Origin: Selaginella tamariscina
Lineage: Eukaryota > Streptophyta > Lycopodiopsida > Selaginellales > Selaginellaceae
NCBI GenBank assembly: GCA_003024785.1
Contig: PUQB01000457.1
Span: forward strand, 124,001 to 188,000
DNA: 64,000 nt
Reading direction: 5' to 3'
Shown: one piece after another, positions 44,853 to 58,917 of the stretch
Position numbering within the stretch: position 1 is the first letter of the stretch
Layout of the letters: the number at the start of each line of letters is the position of its first letter
Notes under the pieces: generated by a model
Told to the model about the DNA's origin: nothing
The model's input: the letters and a program-made list of their open reading frames with translations, nothing else
The model's database searches: none
Program-made: the position numbers and the translations under genes

Positions 44853-47800
44853 CAGGAGTGTGTGAGAGATAAATTAAATTATATAGTCATATACATGTAT
44901 ATATGAGTATATATATGTATCGTATATGTATATCATGTGTGTGTGTGTTGCTAAATAAATCAAATTATATAGATACACACATGTATATATGTATATGTAT
45001 ATACAGAAGTGTGCATGTGTGTGCCAGAGATAGATAAATCAATAAAATTATACAGATACACACACACACACATATATATATGTATATATGTATAAGAGTT
45101 GTGTGTGTGTGCGAGAGATACATAAATAAATTAAAATTATACAGATAAACACACACACACACACACACATATATATGTAGTATACACAGGAGTGTCCATG
45201 TGAAAAAGAGAGAGAGACTTCATCTGTGTGAATGCACCTTCAAACCCTACTACACCGCCACGGCTTTTTGCACAGCCACGCCTTGTGAGAGATAGATCTT
45301 GCACTGCTGCTCTCGCATTTCCACCACCATTGCGTTCTCCTTCACCGCCTTGAAACCTAAGAATATACCTAAGCCCTAAAAGAAATAAAATATCTAAACA
45401 AATAAGAATATACTTAAACCTTAAAAGGGATAAAATATAATTAACCCTAGATAAAGAATATACTTAAACCCTAAAAAAATGAAATATATATTAATCCTAA
45501 ATGAATATTCTTTCATATATTATCATAATTTTAAATTTTTGTGCGTGTGGGTGTATCACATACACCCCAAAAATATAAATCATGCATGGGTTTAACATAT
45601 GTGTATTTATGAGAGTGTTAAATTTTCATGTGCAGTGTTATACATACATACACATAACACATAGACATACGTACATAGTACATAATATTATCATGTCAGT
45701 ACGTATTATGGATCATGCATGTGTGTATGTAAAGAGTGCTAAAAAATTAATATCGCACACATTGCATATATTAGTACACATATATACATACACACGTGTA
45801 TACACACATACATACATACATATTACATATGTAAATTCAATGTGTTAAATACACACATATTGAATACATATGGATCCTACATGCATTGAACATGATGTTT
45901 TCGATAAAAAAGCAATATATCTCTCAGTTTGGTTTAGGGTTTAAACTCAATGCAAGTATTTTATTATTAAATTTTAATATCTGTATAAAAAGTCTATTAT
46001 TCGTATAAAAATACACAAGAAAACACACATAAAGAATTGTTGATAGTCAAGTAGATAAACATAAAATTACAAATCATTTTACTGATTTGTTAATTGTTTT
46101 AAAAACTTCATTTTTAAAAATGCAAATTATAATTTGATCATACTTTAAAATTGTATGTAATATTTGAAATTTACTCAATTTTAACTTAAAATGACATAAT
46201 GATATTAAAACACATTTGGAAGCAATCATAGCACATAATATATATATTAATATAAAATCTTTATACTAATATAAACTAAATCCATGCACATTTTTCTAAT
46301 TATTTAATATAAATTTACTCTAAACACTAAACATATGTAAGTCCTAATGTAGAATGTGTGTAACTATAAATGTTTGGTTTGAGATTTAAACTTTAAACCG
46401 TAAATGCAAAGCTCGATGCTTTATTTATATTATGATCCACTCATTGGCTTGTGTATATGTGTGCATATGTGTCTTTGTAAGTACTTCTAATGCGTGTGCA
46501 CGTGTATATGTAAATTTTTTATTGTGTTTATATATGTGTGCAAAAGAAACATTGAATTAAAGTGAAAATAATATTAATAAACACACTATAAACATATTTA
46601 AATTATACATAATAATATATTATTTAATCTAATATATAGTCATATATAGTTTTAATAATATATTAATTTAATATGATAATAAGGTTAATATTGAAATATT
46701 CTTGAAATAATAAGAAATTAATCGAGAAATCCCATTAATATATACAAATGTAGAATAATTATTAAAATAATTAAGAATATATACTAATTTAATTATGATA
46801 ATCATATTAATATTGGAATATTCTTGGAATAATAAGAAAATAATAAAGAATATCCCATTAATATAAAGAAATGTAGATTAATTACTCAAATAATTAGAAA
46901 ATAATATTAATAAACACACTATGAACATATTTTAAATTATACATAATAATATATCATTTTATCTAATATATAGTCATATATACTTTAATAATATATTAAT
47001 TTAATATTGATAATAAGGTTTAACATTGGAATATTTTTGAAATAATAAGAAAATAATTGAGAAATCCCATTAATATAAACAAATGTAGAATAATTACTGA
47101 AATAATTAAGAATATATATAAAATTTAATTATGATAAGGTTTAATATTGGAATATTCTTAGAATAATAAGAAAAAATAAAGAATATAAATTAGGCCCACT
47201 TTCCACTAGCATGTGGTTATTTGGCCCTTGGTAAATTAAAAAAATGCCACATCATTAATAATAACTACCATTGTGGTTTTCCACTAAAGTGGTTAATTGA
47301 ATTAAAAATTAAATTACCAGCAAGCAGTTTTCATTTAACCGTGGTTAATGGTTTTTGGGCTTGAAGATATGAATACGTGTCATATATTGTAAAGACTTGA
47401 GAATAAACTATATGGAAAAAATAAAAATATAAATATATTAATGAGTAGCCTTTGTCAATATATAAGTCAATGTATATTGTGTTCATTTATATGATACAAG
47501 TATATATAATATGTATTAATTGTATCAAATGATACAGTAATTCTGTGTATATTAAATAATTAACCTATAAATATAAATTATAATTTTTTTAGTTAAAATT
47601 ATACATTTTTGTTTATATATATAAAGTTATATTTTTTCCAAGCATTCTTATTTTTAAAACTTGTGTGTACATGTTAAACAAATGCATCTGCATACATAAA
47701 ACATATCAATATACACACATATATATACATATGTTATATATGCATATATACATGCATAGAGAGAGAGAGATTACATGCATAATTATATGCACTCATACAT

Positions 47801-49234
47801 ATGGGGCAAGTATTATGTATGGAGAGAGAGAGAGATTACACGCAGAGAGAGAGAGAGATATTACATGCATAACTATAAACACTCATATATATAAATATTT
47901 TTATAATTCTAATATTTAGGCTTTTCTCTTCATAATGCAAAAAAATGAATTAATTATTATGAGTTACATAAATACATACATGCATAACTATAAATAATGT
48001 TGTATATATATGTTTTGTATTCTATAATATAAAAATAACAGATTAAAATGCATGAGTATCTCACTAGAATCCTTCTTTGCCTTGATCAACCCTTTCTCAG
48101 CATTGAGAAGTTTATTTAATGGATCCAAATTAGAAAAAAAAAAGTAATTAAAATAAAAAAAGAGATCACTTGCACATCAAATTAATTAATAACAAATGAT
48201 AAAAAGATTGATTAATAGTTGCCACAGGCCGTGGCACCTTGCCATTTTATAACCCCGAATAAGTCTCTAAGGGCTCATGCAAGGAAATAAAAGAAAAGTT
48301 TAATAATAACCTACATGTTTAAATTATATACATGTCACTATTTTTATGCATGGTAGCCGTATAACCGGGCAAAATTGCCCAGTTGTTTGTTTGGTTACCA
48401 TAAAAACAGCCATATAGGCACACAAATGTTAAATTTTAAATAACTAACAAGTAAAAAAACAAACTATTGGTAGAATAAAATAATTTATTAAATTTGATTG
48501 GTTGAGGCAATTAACCACCCGCTAATGGAAAGTGGGCCTTAATTACTTGAATAATTAAGAAATAATATAATAAACACACTATGAATATATTTTAAATGAT
48601 ACATAATAATAATCATTTTATTTATTGTATAAGTATATATATAATATATACTGGAATATTAAGAATGAAGAATAATTACTAAAATGTCATAATATTAAAC
48701 AGCTTAAATACTTACTAATGTTAAAATACATTAAATGCAATTTAAAAAATCATTGGAATTAGAGAGTATATATGTTAAAGTGCTGGTTATTTATGTCAAC
48801 TCATCTTAAATTTTATTTTATTTTATTTTTAAAAATTTATAAGTATTGTCAGTTTGATATATAAATTTGAAAATGCATTTAATTTTCCACTCAAATTCAA
48901 ATTTGGTTCTTTCTCTAGCGAGGGTTTCTTTATTTAAATTTTGTAATTTTCTTTCTCAGATCTTCTTTTTCCTTGATAGTGATCACTTTAGGAGTTACAT
49001 TAAATTGAATGCTATTGTTTATAAGAAAGCACTGCGCCCTCAGTGTTGTTTACAAGTAAGTATTATAAATAAATTTAAAAATATTTATAAAAATTCACTC
49101 TCTTACATTCTCTTTTAAAATTAAAATTTAGGGGTTTAAGAATCCATTAGGATTATATTATAATTCGTTAGGGATTTATCCCATTTACACATTCTTTTTA
49201 CTTAAAATTCCCAGTTAATCGAGATCTTAAAGAG
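44805..49234. other. element spacer of copy 2
   Basis: This mirrors 14141-17814. TA and CA/TG microsatellites occupy 44805-45175, TTAAACCCTAAAA-type telomere-like motifs lie at 45360-45480, CATGCATG-containing repeats at 45570-45900, and AT-rich TTAATATAAAGAAATG segments at 46560-47190 and 48540-48780. AGAGAG-rich stretches are at 47757-47865. No gene is supported. A Harbinger-like element is inserted (see next entry). Confidence 0.7.
47193..48538. mobile_element. PIF/Harbinger-like non-autonomous element
   Basis: The ends GGCCCACTTTCCACTAGCATGTGGTTA (47193 onward) and, on the minus strand from 48538, GGCCCACTTTCCATTAGC then GGGTGGTTA are inverted repeats. TTA flanks both sides (47190-47192 and 48539-48541), the PIF/Harbinger target duplication. 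The 1346-bp interior is AT-rich with no transposase frame. It interrupts sequence that is continuous in copy 1. Confidence 0.82.
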
Positions 49235-50155
49235 TTATCGATGGGCGGCGAGATTAATCCGGCCATTTCTTTTCACCTCTTAGAAGAGATGGTGAGATTA
49301 ATTCCGCCACAACTATGTGAAACAAGAAAGTTGTGGCAGGATTAATCCGGCCAATGCTTTTCCGCTTCTTAGAAAGGGCAGCAGGATTAATCCTGCCGAC
49401 AATTCTTTGAAATGATGAAGAGCTAACAGAATTTATTAAAAGAATTATCGGCAAAATTAATTCTGCCCACCATTCTAGAGGCATGGAAGGGGTGGCGGGA
49501 TTAATCCCGCAACCAATTCCCTGTTTTAAATAATTATGGGCGAGATTTATCTTGCCAACCAGTTTAGGAGGCAGGGAAGCATTAGCGGGATTAATCCCAC
49601 CACCCCTTCGAGATCTCTATGAAATCTTGGCTAGCTAAAAATTTTAATTAAGAAAGATATATGAATGGGATAAATCCTTAACGGATTCTAGTGCAATCCT
49701 AATGGATCTTAAACCCTAAAGTAGTTTCACCAAATGGCACATCATAACAAGCCATTATGTAATCACGCCCACCATTTCGGAGGTGAATTAACCCCTCTTG
49801 CCAACTCTTCCTTGTCGAAGGGAGTCGACAGCAAGATTAATCCCGTTGAGTCTTCCTTATCAGAGGGAGTTGGCGGCAAGATTAATCCTGTCGACTCTCT
49901 TTGACGAGGAAGAGTCGACGGCGGGATTAATCCCATTGACTCTTCCTTTTCGAAGAGAGTCGGTGGCGGGATTAATCCCACCGAGTCTTTCTTGTCGGAG
50001 AGAGTCGGTGGTGGGATTAATCCTGCTGAGTCTTCCTCGTTGGAGAGAGTCAGCGGTGGGATTAGACCCACCGACTCTTCCTTGTTGGAGGGAGTTGTGG
50101 GCGGGATTAATCCTGCCCACTATTTAAGTGAGAAGGGGTGGTAGGATTAATCGTG
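49235..50155. repeat. palindrome array 1, copy 2
   Basis: Diverged GGCGGGATTAATCCCGCC palindromes recur at ~45-bp spacing between 49810 and 50120, with GAGTCTTCCTTGTCGGAG-type spacers like those in array 1 of copy 1. Looser repeats extend back to 49243. It precedes the plus-strand transposase-like remnant. Confidence 0.88.
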
Positions 50156-50304
50156 TCACCAGTTGTATTAAATAAGCATGATAATTTATGTTTATACATA
50201 ATTTATATATTATTACACACGCATATATATTAAGCTCTCGATTTAGATTTTTTGGAAATATTGTATAAACAGATATCATAAATAACACAATTATTTATGT
50301 GTAG

Positions 50305-52115
50305 GGCAATATTGTTAAAACTGGAGATAAAGTATGTCTTTTTCGGAACAACGAGATAGTTAGCACTAGAACTGTGGAAGTTCGAGATGATAATGCATCA
50401 TATCACAATATTGCCTAAGGATTTTGGGTGTACATATGGGTGAACACCATTTACAAGCATGTTGAGGTTCCTGGAATAGAATTTCAAGAGGGTTCTTCTG
50501 TATTGTGGAATGTAGATGAAGTCAAGGCTAACACAGAAAATGCAAAGTCACAAACAAATAGTAGTATGAGTTCACCAGATGATGGCTTGCATGCTGTGAT
50601 GGATGAGGTGATTCTCTTTCTTCATGAGATTGAGGTTGGGAGAGGCATCATCATAGTTATTAAATCCAATAAAAGCCGTATCATAAGAGAAACTAGGGGC
50701 CTACTTTGTGGGTGTAGTTTGACAAAGGTTTCACCTTAATGGCACATTGCATCTTGGATCCCTCATGAGGTGGCGAACATCTAAATTAAGACGGCGAGAT
50801 GGTTCAGCATATTTAGGGCTAGATTTCAATAATAACAACCCAAAAGGACAACTCATATTTGAAGAGGTTCCTTGCATTGTCCTATAGTAAAAAAAGGCGA
50901 TTCATGGGTTACAAATCTACCCCTACAGGTTTCAGTAAGAGGGTCAAGATGGATCCTACATCTTCGGCAAGCATTGCTAGCATTTCCACAATTGATTGCT
51001 ATATAGAAGAAGTGTGGTCAGATGGCAGACCGGAATGAAATTACCCAATGTAAACATGCCTTTTGTACGCTCACTCAAAAGCAAAGGCATGAGTTTGTAT
51101 ATGCTGTACTAATTGGGTGTATTGATGGAATGGCTTTGGACACAGGTTATCAGAGTACATCCATGGTATTTAATAAGGTGGCCATTTTGCTTCAAAGCTT
51201 GGTATACTATCGGATCCCAAAGACCACGTTCTACCGTTGGAGGGATGAGTGGCTAAATGGAGCGTGCACCTTAGTACATGGGAACACGCCCGGTCAAAAC
51301 CTGCTCTCACATTATGGCAGTCATAGAGATACTCAAGGCTTTTGTGGAAGCAAATGCAGACAGGATGCCTCACAAATGCCGAACCACAAATGCAGGGTCA
51401 GGGAAAATCTCAAGGTTTTGCCTTCAATCTACACTCAATTGAAGCTGTGTGAACATGTGAACAAGTGCCTCAGTTTGATGGGGCTCCAAGCAATCTGCAC
51501 TGGTACCTTCAACAACATATGGAATACTCATTTTAAGGATGTGGAGATTGCAAAACACTCTAGCTTTTCCAAGTGTGACACTTGTACATCATTGAAGGCT
51601 GCAGGCTTGTGCAATTGGTGCACTTCAAAAGAAGATGGAGGCCCACATGATTGCACAACAAACTTGCCGGTCTACTATGCACACACATGCTTTCTGTGTC
51701 ACGCCCATCAGATACCTGTGCTTGATCCATGACAAGATGGATCATTCAAAGACCAGCATTCCAAAGCTCATTTACAACACCAAAGTGCCTTGAAATGTCA
51801 TGAAACTTCCGATTTCATTGACAGTGTGCTAACACATGGACACGGTTGTGAATCATATGGACACTTTTCACTTCCACATTGGTCTAGCGACTCCAATTTC
51901 ACTATTGGGTCATTGGCCATGTGTTTTAGAAACTTTAAAGCCCACTCACAAACAGTGATCTCAAAGTGAAGAAAAACACCTTCAACCTTTACATAATGCT
52001 CTCATAAACACGTTTACACTTAAGGCTATTTGGGAATATGAGAAGCATTGTTAGTAGCATGCACAAAAAATAAAGTTCTGGTTTAGTAGAGGGATTTAGC
52101 TCAAATAGTGTACAT
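50305..52115 (+). pseudogene. transposase-like gene, decayed copy 2
   Basis: Starts after a TAG acceptor near 50304, as in copy 1. Frames 50428-50739 and 51022-51732 match the copy 1 protein (MYIWVNTIYKHVEV, IPKTTFYRWRDEWL, KHSSFSKCDTCTSLKAAGL). IHDKMDH-equivalent sequence is at ~51720. The QMDNC and GHTHEDID regions are absent because similarity ends at ~52115. Several stops are present, so it cannot encode a full protein. Confidence 0.85.
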
Positions 52116-54676
52116 GTGTCCTAGCTCGACTAATTTTTATAAAAGTTGTCTCATGTGGGATCATGAGAAGGAGATAGAATGATAGCTTATGGTAATAGAG
52201 GGATTTTAATACTGCATGCCTATCAGTGTAGCTTTGGGGTAGATGGTGTGATTTACCATAAACAAAAAATGTTGAAAAACGTTTACATTTTCAGTTTATT
52301 GAGTATAGGAGGACTTGTATAATGAAGATGTTCAATGTACACTTGTGCATTTCATTATTAACTCTTTAAGCTTGAAATCTTTAATATTTTTACAATGTGA
52401 GAATTGATTATTTTAATCTTTAATCTCTTGAACAAAGATGATTCCTTCGTTAATAAAAGCATTAAGCTGAGGATCTTCATTTTGCTCAAAAACTGGGTAA
52501 GAAAACTTGTTAGTTTTATTAAATATATTGAGAATGTTTGTGATGTGGGAATATTCGATTATATAAAGGTTTTGGTGCATGTACCTCTTTAGATAAGTCA
52601 ATATCTGGTGGGATTTAAAAAATTGGTGTTGATTTTTGGTATCAACTTCATTTTGAAGTCAAATACAATTATTTTAAAAAGCTAATTTCTTGATTCTACA
52701 TTATGGTCACAAATGTGGACAATTAAAAAACGTACAAAGTATGTATTTTCAGTTCTTTAAAATATTGAAAAGTAAAACTTTTCATAACTCAAGATTTGAT
52801 GTATTTCTTAGGTTCATTGTTGGTTATATCTCAAGATTAATAATGTTCTTTGAGTTTGGTTCAATATTTGTGAGTGTAATATCGAGTTGCTAAAATTAGC
52901 TCAAGAGGATGGTTTCCATTCTTAATGATTATGATTCAAGGTCCCTATTGTATCATTTGGTATTTGGTTTGAGAATCTGAGGTTTCCTATCACCTCATTT
53001 GTTAAGATATTTATAATTTAGACTTTGGAAGTATTTATGACAGCTTTTAAGATTAGTTAGAAATGACTTAGCAAAATATGGTAATATTTATTAAATATTG
53101 AGATTGGAACGCTCAATATTGAGACTTGGTTATAATCACATAGGGTGGCCATAATCATGCAATAAAAAGATTTAAATGAGGGATTTGACTCTAACACTTT
53201 ACTAAGGTAATACTTTAGTATTGTAACTTGAAACACAGTTTTCAAGTTACTTAAGAAATGAGAAAAAGTTTCTCAATACATTGCTTGGGGAGCAATCTAG
53301 AACTTTGTGGGATTATTAGGTGTTCAGAATGAATAGTATATTTAGTTTGACGTACTGAATTAGATATCATATTTATGTTTGGGGAGTTCTTCTGAGTTAT
53401 GAGATATAATTGAAACATGAAGTTAGTGTGGTGCTTCAATGACATGATAACATTAATTTGAAAGATAATATCTTACTAAATCGATTAGATGAATCAAACG
53501 TTGATTCATGATTCCTATTAGTCCCTGAACGATACCTCAAAATACTAAAAAGTTAATTTTTTTAACATTATCTACTCTTCAACAAGGATGTTTTACATTT
53601 TCAAAGGTGGAGAGAGTGTTTTTTGAAAAAACATGTCTATTTAGTGCACTTGAGTATTTAATTATGGTTCAGCCAAGTATTATTAGGTACTTATAAAAAA
53701 CTCTAGGCAAAGGTAACACTTCCATCTAAAAATTCTTACCCTTGTTTTTTATGTCCAAGTTGAGTTATTGATTAATTTCGGTGAGTTCGGCATGTGAATT
53801 AAACTCACCAAGTATATTTATTGGAAATATATTCTGTGCTAGCCCACTTACAAAAACAGGAAAACATGGGGTGGGCCCTCTATCACATATATTAAGTAGG
53901 ATTATAGTGAGAGTTTATGGGTTCATGACTGAGTTCATTATTTTTTCTATCGGTGCAAGCTTTAACTTGTGTTGTTAAGGCACAACCCTTTATTGTGCCG
54001 CCTTAACTTCCAAACGATAAGTGTATTTCCCACTTTCAGGGTAGCTTACCATTAACAATGGCTAATCCATGCTTGGGAGGTCTTGTCGGAGTGCACGTTT
54101 CCAAGAATCAGAAGTTGAGGCATGTCTCCAGCCTCCTCCTCCATGTAAAGCTAAGAGCAGCACTTGCAATTAAACAGGGGTTCGCAGACTAAAAGTGACA
54201 TATGTGAGCCACATTCGTGGCACCAGGTGTAACCCTTGAATCTGAGGGGTTATAGCAAGATAATCCACATCTTAAAAAATAATGTCACATAAAGATGTGA
54301 CACTAGACTAAATAAAATGCCCAAGGCACCTCTTTAGGGTTGTCTCATGAACTTAATGCCAAGGGGTTATATACTCTAGCAAGTAGGCATGTTTGTGCTC
54401 ACATTTAGGTGTTAAGCTTTGGGCATCTGCTAAAGGAAGTTAAGTCTCGTAATATGTGCTATTGACATAGGGAGTTGTTCTCTTTGAGGGGACCAACCTA
54501 AGCTTATCATTAAGAACCCATTCATGAAGCACTTAAAAGGTCGTGTACTTATGATTATCCAAATCTAACCTTAGGAAGGTTTATTTAAAAGAACACTTGT
54601 GTTGCACACTCGTGTCCTCACTAAGTACTAATCCTAGGTTTAGAGTTAATTTGGCCACTCAAACCTTTTTCAACTT
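52116..54676. other. intergenic spacer
   Basis: About 2.5 kb without a supported gene. 53960-54260 is less AT-rich, with fragments such as GGGGTTCGCAGAC, but no tRNA or domain was recognised. Confidence 0.55.
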
Positions 54677-55275
54677 TGTCACACACACAGGATATGCATA
54701 TGTAATAATAATATAATCATTGAAAATTATGCTATACAAATATGTATATGAAATGGTATGTGTGAGGATGAACCCAATTGTACAGTGCAGTGACCACAGA
54801 GAGAATGTTCAAGCCTTGAGAAACCGGAAACACCGTCCAGCCTTGAACATATGCATGCGTGTGTATTACAGAGTAATAGTAAAAGTTATTTTTTTGAAAG
54901 CTTATGAAATTGAAAGAGTTGAGACACCTTTACTCATTCAGAACCCTGCTTATATACAGTGTTCTCTCCATGACGTCTTTTGGGGTCTCATACACAGGAG
55001 CTTCTATATACATTATTGTGTATGCGTGCGTGCGTGTTTGTATACTAATAAAAATATATCGCATATACGCTGATATTCTAGTTCAAGTTAATATTGTTTA
55101 CTTCCGACAGTGGAACGTGAAACATGGTTTCTTTTTTTTAAGTTAAATTTGCCGCCTCTTGTTCTGTGCAAACTGTGCAAAAAAGATTCTATCAAGCTTA
55201 ACATAATTTCTATCACACATACTTAAAAAGCCGTGAAAAATGTAGCTTAACAAACTTCATGGTCTGAAAGGTCTT
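54677..55275. other. 3' flank of the IQD gene (source of the duplication)
   Basis: The sequence matches 29737-30340 closely, including CAAGCCTTGAGAAACCGG and the GTGTATGCGTGCGTGCG run. It probably contains the 3' UTR of the minus-strand IQD gene. Confidence 0.6.
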
Positions 55276-57695
55276 CTAAACTCCGAATTTTGTTGATCCA
55301 TCTTTCATGCTCATCCACGATCGGTCCAATGAAAGAGGCCCAGTAAACGCACTGTTCCTCCTCAAGGGGGATACCTGCCTTTGAGACTGAGACTGAACCG
55401 GAGCCTGCTGATGCAGCAGGTTACTATGTCTATGCTGTCTATTGACAGTCCGTAAGTCCAGTCCCGAAAGCGAGTTTCTCTTCTCTAGAAACCTGCTGTT
55501 TATCCACAACACTTGAACTCGGCCTCTGCTTGGGAGCACTCTGCGACCGTGCCTTTGCCTTTGTGGACTTTGTGGAAGCCATGTAATTCGGGTACAAACC
55601 ACCGTACTCGTCATAAAACACTTCATCAGCCTGATCACTTCTGTTGGACCGGTAAGTGGAAGCTTGTCGAGTTGCTCTTGGCTGCTTTTGAGCCTGTACT
55701 TGACAAGGCAGGGCTGCTTTTAGCAGTAGACATGAAACTGTCCTCCTCATCCTCGAACTCGTTATAATCTCCACCACGGTGACGGTAGTTTACCTCTTCA
55801 TATCTCTTTGAACCGTAGTAATGGGGCTGCTGGTCGGGGATGAGCATACCGCTTCATAGCATATAGACTCACCAGAGGACTTTCTACGGGACGACGGATT
55901 CTCATCTTTCCGGTATCGACCTCAACAACTTTGGCACTCCATCGGAACTCTTGTCGTGCAGAACTGCCTCGGGGGCGTTTCTTGAGTCATCTAGTGGAGG
56001 GTTTCCCCATGGATGTGCTTCCATCCATCGCTCTAGCCAGCTCCACCCCATGGATGCGTCTCCGAGTTTCATGTCAAGATCCTCTCCTAAAAAGAACATA
56101 TCATAGTTATCATAAAAAGACTGCGTATGTACCCACACATTACTGCTATTTGTGGTGCACCCGGTTTGATATAAGGGCTTTTATATAATCACAGACAAAG
56201 GATTTCTATGTTACTACCCTTGCTTGACTACACCCATGTACATATATAGCCTTGACCACAGATACATATTGCATCTATATGTATGCATGTCATACATACA
56301 CACGAACCTGCTGCCCATAGACATAAGCCATGGCTCTCTCACGTTTGAGCACACCTATCTGCCTCTGATCATATTTCGTCTGCAAATCGTCTAACCTCGT
56401 TATACTTGAGTCCCATCCATCCTAGAGATTAACAAAAGCAGTTAATGTATGACATTATGGATGAAAACATACATTCCTACAGCCCCTCATACACCCAGTA
56501 ATCAATTGATGAACAAGAGCTTACCACGGATTTTCTTGGTCGGACTTGCTGCTGCTGTTGACGGCGATAAAGAAGCTGCTGTTGAACAGCCTGGCCTTCC
56601 TCAGAGTTTCTAACACGTTTAGCGCGGACATGGGCTTGAACTTTCACTAATGCTTGCATGCAACGAAGTGTAAGTGCTGCTTGCTTGCGAACAAGGTGGC
56701 CTCTAAACAATGCTTGCAATCTAACCACACCTTTAAGCGCTCTCAGTGCTCTCCTAGCCTGTACATAACAATAATATCCATTGTGATGCACCAACATATA
56801 CGTATACATATGTGACAACTTACCAAGTACCCACGGAATGCAGTCTGGATAATAACAGCAGCCCATTCCTCAATGCCAATGGTACTACGAAACGATCCTC
56901 TGCTGTGTTTGTGGTGAGACGAACTACTGCAGCAGCAGCCTGTGCAGCAGCCACTGCAGCCTCCGCAGCAGCAGCAGAAGCAGCAGCCACGGCAATTGCA
57001 TGCTTGCTCTGCTCCTTGTCAAACGACATGCCCTCGTTCATCTCGAAACTGTTAACATGATGGTGCTCTGCGCTTCGCACTGCCTCTATTGCAGCTGCAT
57101 CCTTTGCAGATGACCTCCCAAAACTCCACCTTCTCCTTTCCCTCTTTTTCTTCTGTTACAACTTCATATATTACACTCCCATACACGTGTATTGTATACA
57201 CACATATATATACACAAATATACATAATACAGCACAATGAAATAGAGAGATCCTTCTATGTTTAGAGCATGCTAATATATAAGGCGCGTGATTAGATATT
57301 GATAATGTACAGTAGTATTAGTAAAGTGCTTACTTTATCCTCGACTAGATACGATGACAGCTGCACCGTGTTCTACTCTACTATATCCATGTATCCAACA
57401 AGCTCGCATACATATTGAATATATTTATATATGTAATTGCATAAGATAAGGAATCTACATGTGTGTGTATATAGACAAATATATAAGTTCTATCTGCTTG
57501 TCTTATGTAGAATGAACATATACACATATCATCTATATGTAATAACGCATATGTTGTGGACCATACCGGTTCTTTGTCGTCGATGCTGTATGAGTAGGAA
57601 TAGTTCTGGTCCTCAACAACAGGGAGCTTCTCCTTCGAAGACTTACTAGATTTAACTCCAATAAAATTAAGAAACCATCTACCGGATTTCCCCAT
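55276..57695 (-). CDS. IQD (IQ67-domain) calmodulin-binding protein
   Basis: Reads from ATG at 57695 to stop at 55276. Exon 1 (57567-57695) begins [17 protein letters not shown]. Exon 2 (from 57152) has the conserved [12 protein letters not shown], then an Ala-rich region and the first IQ motif ([14 protein letters not shown]). It is followed by an intron at the position conserved in IQ67 domains. Exon 3 (56525-56758) carries [26 protein letters not shown] and [17 protein letters not shown]. Later exons hold [24 protein letters not shown] and the C-terminal [16 protein letters not shown] motif. IQDs bind calmodulin and usually scaffold microtubules or the plasma membrane. One frameshift lies between the Ala-rich stretch and the IQ motif (about 56890-56940), another at ~55939 (GGAG versus GGGAG in the duplicate). 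These may be sequence errors. Confidence 0.85.
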
Positions 57696-58917
57696 TTTGG
57701 ACTACAAAACCATACTAAATCTTGCAAAAACAGATTTAATGAATCATTCAGTGAACCAAAAACCGAGTAAAAAGCTTCTAATAAATCTAAAGAAACCAAT
57801 AATGTATTCACATACCTGGAAGAAAAAAAGGGGGTTTTCGGCAAATGGGCGATTTCTGTGATAGAAGATTGAATAGCCCAAAAACGAATGTGGGCTGTCT
57901 TAATCCAATCCAAGCAGCTCCAGTGGATTAAGCTCACTAACACAAGATTAATCTCGATAACAGAGAAATGCATGCAAAGAACAAAGCTGTATACAAAACC
58001 TCAATCTCGCCTGGTCTTATGAGAGGGAAACTGTGCAAAAACAGCCGATTCCAAACTCGGATTGAGGTCCGCCGATCCTACAGAACTGCCACGTGGATAT
58101 CCACGTCATGACATATCTATTCCTAGAACGTTTAGATAATCCAGCATGGAAGTTTCAACGACTAGGATTTGTTACCCTCTTTTTATAAACTCACGGGTTC
58201 ACATTTAACTCTGTATTTATGAAATTTTTCGGATGGACAAATCATAAAGAGCTCGTCCGTCGTATCAATAGAATATTTTTTAATTAAAAAATAAGAAAGA
58301 AACAGAATATGCTAAATAATATACCCGGATTTGAATTTTCTAAACACTGATACAAAGCCGCTGCTGAACTGAACATATAAAGACAATATAACAGGACTTT
58401 ATCAACAATCGTATCTTAAGTCTTTTTTTTACTTGTCTTATTTTATATATATATTTTTATACGTAAACTGTATGTATATACGGTGTAGTCACTATTGCCT
58501 TTAATTGATGCGATAGCTCCTCGATTTTTATTATTTCTATGCATATGCACATGTTTGCGGTATTAAGTCTTACCATGACTTATACGTATACTTATATTTA
58601 ATAACATATTGTATGGAAGTGTGTATTCTACGTGTATATGTAATTTAATATAGTATAGTAAATATGTACAACACCTTGTTGGCTTTTTGACCTGGTTTCA
58701 AACAGGTCTCAGTTTTCAAGCTGGCTGTTCACGGGATGCCACGGGATAGTAAAACAATAAATTTAGTAATATTATTTTGAGACTCTGTGTGTGTGGTGTG
58801 TGCGTGCGCGTGAGAGAGACCTTTATAGACCGTAATGACGAAGCAGTGCATAGCTTATAACTAAATGTAAAATATTAAATAGACTGTCAAAAACTAATTA
58901 AATAAAACAAAACTTAC
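57696..58917. other. IQD 5' region and intergenic spacer
   Basis: The first ~300 bp probably hold the IQD leader. A G-box palindrome region CCACGTGGATATCCACGTCA lies at 58089-58108, upstream of the IQD start on the minus strand, and could be a promoter element. The rest, toward the PPR gene 3' end, is AT-rich with a GTGTGTGGTGTGTGCGTGCG run (58787-58806). Confidence 0.5.

Larger units (their letters stand above)
39172..52115. mobile_element. large multi-gene element, copy 2 (inverted, decayed, one end lost)
   Basis: The order is the mirror image of copy 1: terminal repeat, HAD gene (minus), ParB/methyltransferase-like gene (minus), palindrome array, spacer, palindrome array, transposase-like gene (plus). 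Similarity to copy 1 stops at ~52115 (equivalent to ~11433), so the 3' third of the transposase-like gene and the second terminal repeat are gone. Secondary changes include a deletion at ~43860, a flipped ~1 kb segment holding an LTR-like sequence (41150-42140), and a Harbinger-like insertion (47193-48538). Confidence 0.8.

Noticed and set aside
53960..54260. Possible tRNA or snRNA (GGGGTTCGCAGAC and a GC-richer patch)
   Set aside because: No cloverleaf or Sm-site structure could be built around it.
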